DNA of 64,000 nucleotides, taken from contig NZ_JAELYA010000001.1 of NCBI RefSeq assembly GCF_017589465.1, positions 248,001-312,000 of the forward strand, written 5' to 3'. The stretch comes from Pseudomonas schmalbachii. Its GTDB lineage: Bacteria > Pseudomonadota > Gammaproteobacteria > Pseudomonadales > Pseudomonadaceae. Position 1 is the stretch's first letter, and every line of letters starts with the position of its first letter. The translations under genes and the position numbers were made by a program. Below the pieces are notes generated by a model. The model was not told the DNA's origin. It saw only the letters and a list, made by a program, of their open reading frames with translations, and ran no database searches. This document shows, piece by piece, positions 62,226 through 64,000 of the stretch.

Positions 62226-64000
62226 TGGACACGCTCCCCCTCGACGCGCCGCTGCCGCCACTGCGCGAAGACCTGCGCCTGAGCGAAGCGGCCACCGGCG
62301 CCAGCGGAGAACCGGCCTGGGTGATCCAGGACACGGTGCTCAACCGCTTCTACCGCATCGGCTGGCTGGAGTTCGAATGCCTGCTGCGCTGGGGCCAGTC
62401 GGCCAAGGCGATCAGCGAGCAGATCGGCGCGCAGACGGCGTTGAAGCCGGAGCCGGAGCAAGTCCTGCAGTTCAACGAATTCCTCGAACGCAACCAGTTG
62501 CTGCGCCTCGGCCCGCAAGCGCTGGAACGCCTGCGCCAGCGCGACCAGGGCAACGCCTGGCTGAGCTGGCGCTGGTGGCTGCACCACTACCTGTTCTTCC
62601 GCATCCCGCTGGTCCGCCCGCAGCGCTTCCTCGGCGGCCTGGCGCGCAGCCTGGACTGGCTGTTCCATCCGTTCATGGCGCTGCTGGTGATCGCCCTCGG
62701 CGTGCTCGGCATCGTGCTGGTGCTGCACCAGTGGGACACCTTCAGCCACGACGTGGTCGAGTCGTTCTCCGCCGAGGGGCTTCTCAGCTTCGCCCTCGCC
62801 CTGATGGTGGCGAAGACCCTGCACGAGCTGGGCCACGCGCTGGTCGCCACGCGCCTGGGACTGCGTGTGGCGCACATGGGCATCGCCTTCGTGGTGATGT
62901 GGCCGATGCTCTACACCGACACCGGGGAAAGCTGGAAACTGCACAGCTCGAAGCAGCGCCTGGCGATCGCCTCCGCCGGCATCCTCACCGAACTGGCGCT
63001 GGCCGGCCTCGCCACCCTCGGCTGGGCGCTGAGCGATCCGGGCGCATGGCGCAACGCGCTGCTCTACCTGGCGACCACCAGCTGGGTGCTGTCACTGGCG
63101 CTGAACGCCAGCCCGTTCATGCGCTTCGACGGCTATTTCATCCTCTCCGACCTGCTCGACTTCCCCAACCTGCACGAACGTTCCTCGGCGTTCGCCCGCG
63201 TCACCCTGCGCCGCCGGCTGCTCGGCCTGCAGGAACCCTGGCCGGAACCGATGCCGGCCGAGAAGCGGCGCATGCTGGTCGCCTTCGCCTTCGTCACCTG
63301 GGTCTACCGGCTGGTGCTGTTCCTCGGCATCGCCGTGGCGGTCTACCTGTTCTTCTTCAAGCTGCTGGGAATCTTCCTGTTCGCCGTGGAAATCGCCTGG
63401 TTCATCGTCATGCCGGTGTGGCGCGAACTGAAATACTGGTGGGGCGCCCGCGCCCATGTCCCCTCCAGCCGCCGGCGGGTGTTCTGGGGGGTGATGGCCC
63501 TGCTCCTGCTATTGCTCGCCCTGCCCTGGCGCACCCAGGTGGCAGCGGTCGGCGTGGCGCGGGCTGAGCAGCAGTTCCGCGTGTTCTCGCCCTATCCGGC
63601 GCTGCTGCAGCAGATCCGCCCGGCCGGCCAGGTGCAGGCCGGCGAGGCGCTGGTGGTGCTCGACGAACCGGACATCGCCACCCGCATGCGCGGCTCCGAG
63701 GCCGGCATCAGCGGCTATCGGGCGCGCCTGGCCGGGCTGATGGCCGACCCGTCCGGACTGGCCGAACAGATCGCCATCCGCCAGAAGCTCAAGGTGCAAT
63801 TCGAAGAAGCGCGCGCGGCCCGCTCGGAAATGGCGCGGCTGAACCTGCAGGCGCCGTTCGCCGGCGTCTGGCGCGACATCGCCCCGGACTGGCAGCCGGG
63901 CCAGTGGGTCGGCCGCCGCGAGGCGCTGGGGGTGCTGATCGACCCGAGCCGCTGGCAGGTCGACGCCTACGTCAAGCCGGATGAAATCCACCGGCTGCAG
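62225..64000 (+). CDS. PqqD-like / M50 metalloprotease / HlyD-like membrane protein (truncated by window end)
   Basis: The frame from ATG 62225 is open to the window end (592 codons). The parts are: a PqqD-like N-terminus (about 15-100); membrane helices from about 140; the M50 zinc motif H200-E-L-G-H204; the second M50 motif NASPFMRFDGYFILSD with the third ligand D302; further helices to about 435; then a HlyD/biotinyl-lipoyl-like region (FSPYPALLQQIRPAGQVQAGEALVVLDEPD, and NLQAPFAGVWRDI) that runs off the end. M50 proteins are intramembrane or site-2-type proteases. It starts on the last base of the preceding stop codon, completing the coupled export cluster. Confidence 0.83.
   Translation, partial: MDTLPLDAPLPPLREDLRLSEAATGASGEPAWVIQDTVLNRFYRIGWLEFECLLRWGQSAKAISEQIGAQTALKPEPEQVLQFNEFLERNQLLRLGPQALERLRQRDQGNAWLSWRWWLHHYLFFRIPLVRPQRFLGGLARSLDWLFHPFMALLVIALGVLGIVLVLHQWDTFSHDVVESFSAEGLLSFALALMVAKTLHELGHALVATRLGLRVAHMGIAFVVMWPMLYTDTGESWKLHSSKQRLAIASAGILTELALAGLATLGWALSDPGAWRNALLYLATTSWVLSLALNASPFMRFDGYFILSDLLDFPNLHERSSAFARVTLRRRLLGLQEPWPEPMPAEKRRMLVAFAFVTWVYRLVLFLGIAVAVYLFFFKLLGIFLFAVEIAWFIVMPVWRELKYWWGARAHVPSSRRRVFWGVMALLLLLLALPWRTQVAAVGVARAEQQFRVFSPYPALLQQIRPAGQVQAGEALVVLDEPDIATRMRGSEAGISGYRARLAGLMADPSGLAEQIAIRQKLKVQFEEARAARSEMARLNLQAPFAGVWRDIAPDWQPGQWVGRREALGVLIDPSRWQVDAYVKPDEIHRLQ

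Overview
The window is GC-rich DNA of Pseudomonas type, probably from the P. aeruginosa / P. citronellolis / P. nitroreducens side of the genus. The species is inferred from gene families, codon use and dispersed repeats, not proven. No rRNA, tRNA or CRISPR array was recognised.

Layout. 0-1 kb: a PAP2-type membrane phosphatase. 1.3-4.5 kb: a DUF1302 outer-membrane protein and a DUF1329 partner. 4.6-5.7 kb: a repeat-rich gap holding an internally deleted amidohydrolase remnant. 5.7-12.9 kb: a minus-strand set of sulfatase, cupin, NAD-epimerase, SDR and two DUF1254 proteins, with a divergent AraC regulator. 14.2-22.4 kb: a plus-strand catabolic set of class II aldolase, 2-hydroxyacid dehydrogenase, Dabb protein, acyl-CoA ligase, MFS importer, HD protein and M14-like hydrolase, with a Crp/Fnr regulator facing the other way inside it. 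A large MalT/LuxR-type regulator follows. Together these look like uptake, hydrolysis and oxidation of a hydrophobic and possibly sulfated organic compound; the substrate cannot be read from sequence. 25.1-25.6 kb: a tandem array of a 112-bp hairpin unit that supplies the stop codons of both flanking convergent genes. 25.6-37.3 kb: an uninterrupted minus-strand run of fused membrane/spermidine-synthase protein, a second sulfatase, a HAD phosphatase and a MoxR-DUF58-DUF4381-VWA-VWA/TPR-BatD operon. 37.7-39.7 kb: a FadL-like porin and a DUF3313 lipoprotein.

39.6-43.7 kb: a foreign-looking island, AT-rich in its middle, holding an Rhs/YD fragment, an orphan membrane protein, two ankyrin-repeat paralogues and a REP-associated tyrosine transposase. 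It is bracketed by a 116-bp direct duplication of the 3' end of the DUF3313 gene. 44-46.7 kb: an AraC regulator and a mechanosensitive-channel protein.

47.2-64 kb: the most unusual system. One giant gene (about 3,790 codons) encodes a surface or adhesin-like protein with a LEPR-XLL motif, a DUF4347 domain and 11 VCBS-type repeats. It has no Sec signal peptide and no RTX nonapeptides that I can see. It is translationally coupled to a TolC-family lipoprotein, a short periplasmic adaptor, an adaptor with an extra cytoplasmic GAF-like domain, and a membrane protein combining a PqqD-like N-terminus, an M50 (HELGH) protease core and a HlyD-like tail, which runs off the window. This resembles type I secretion, but no ABC ATPase lies in the window.
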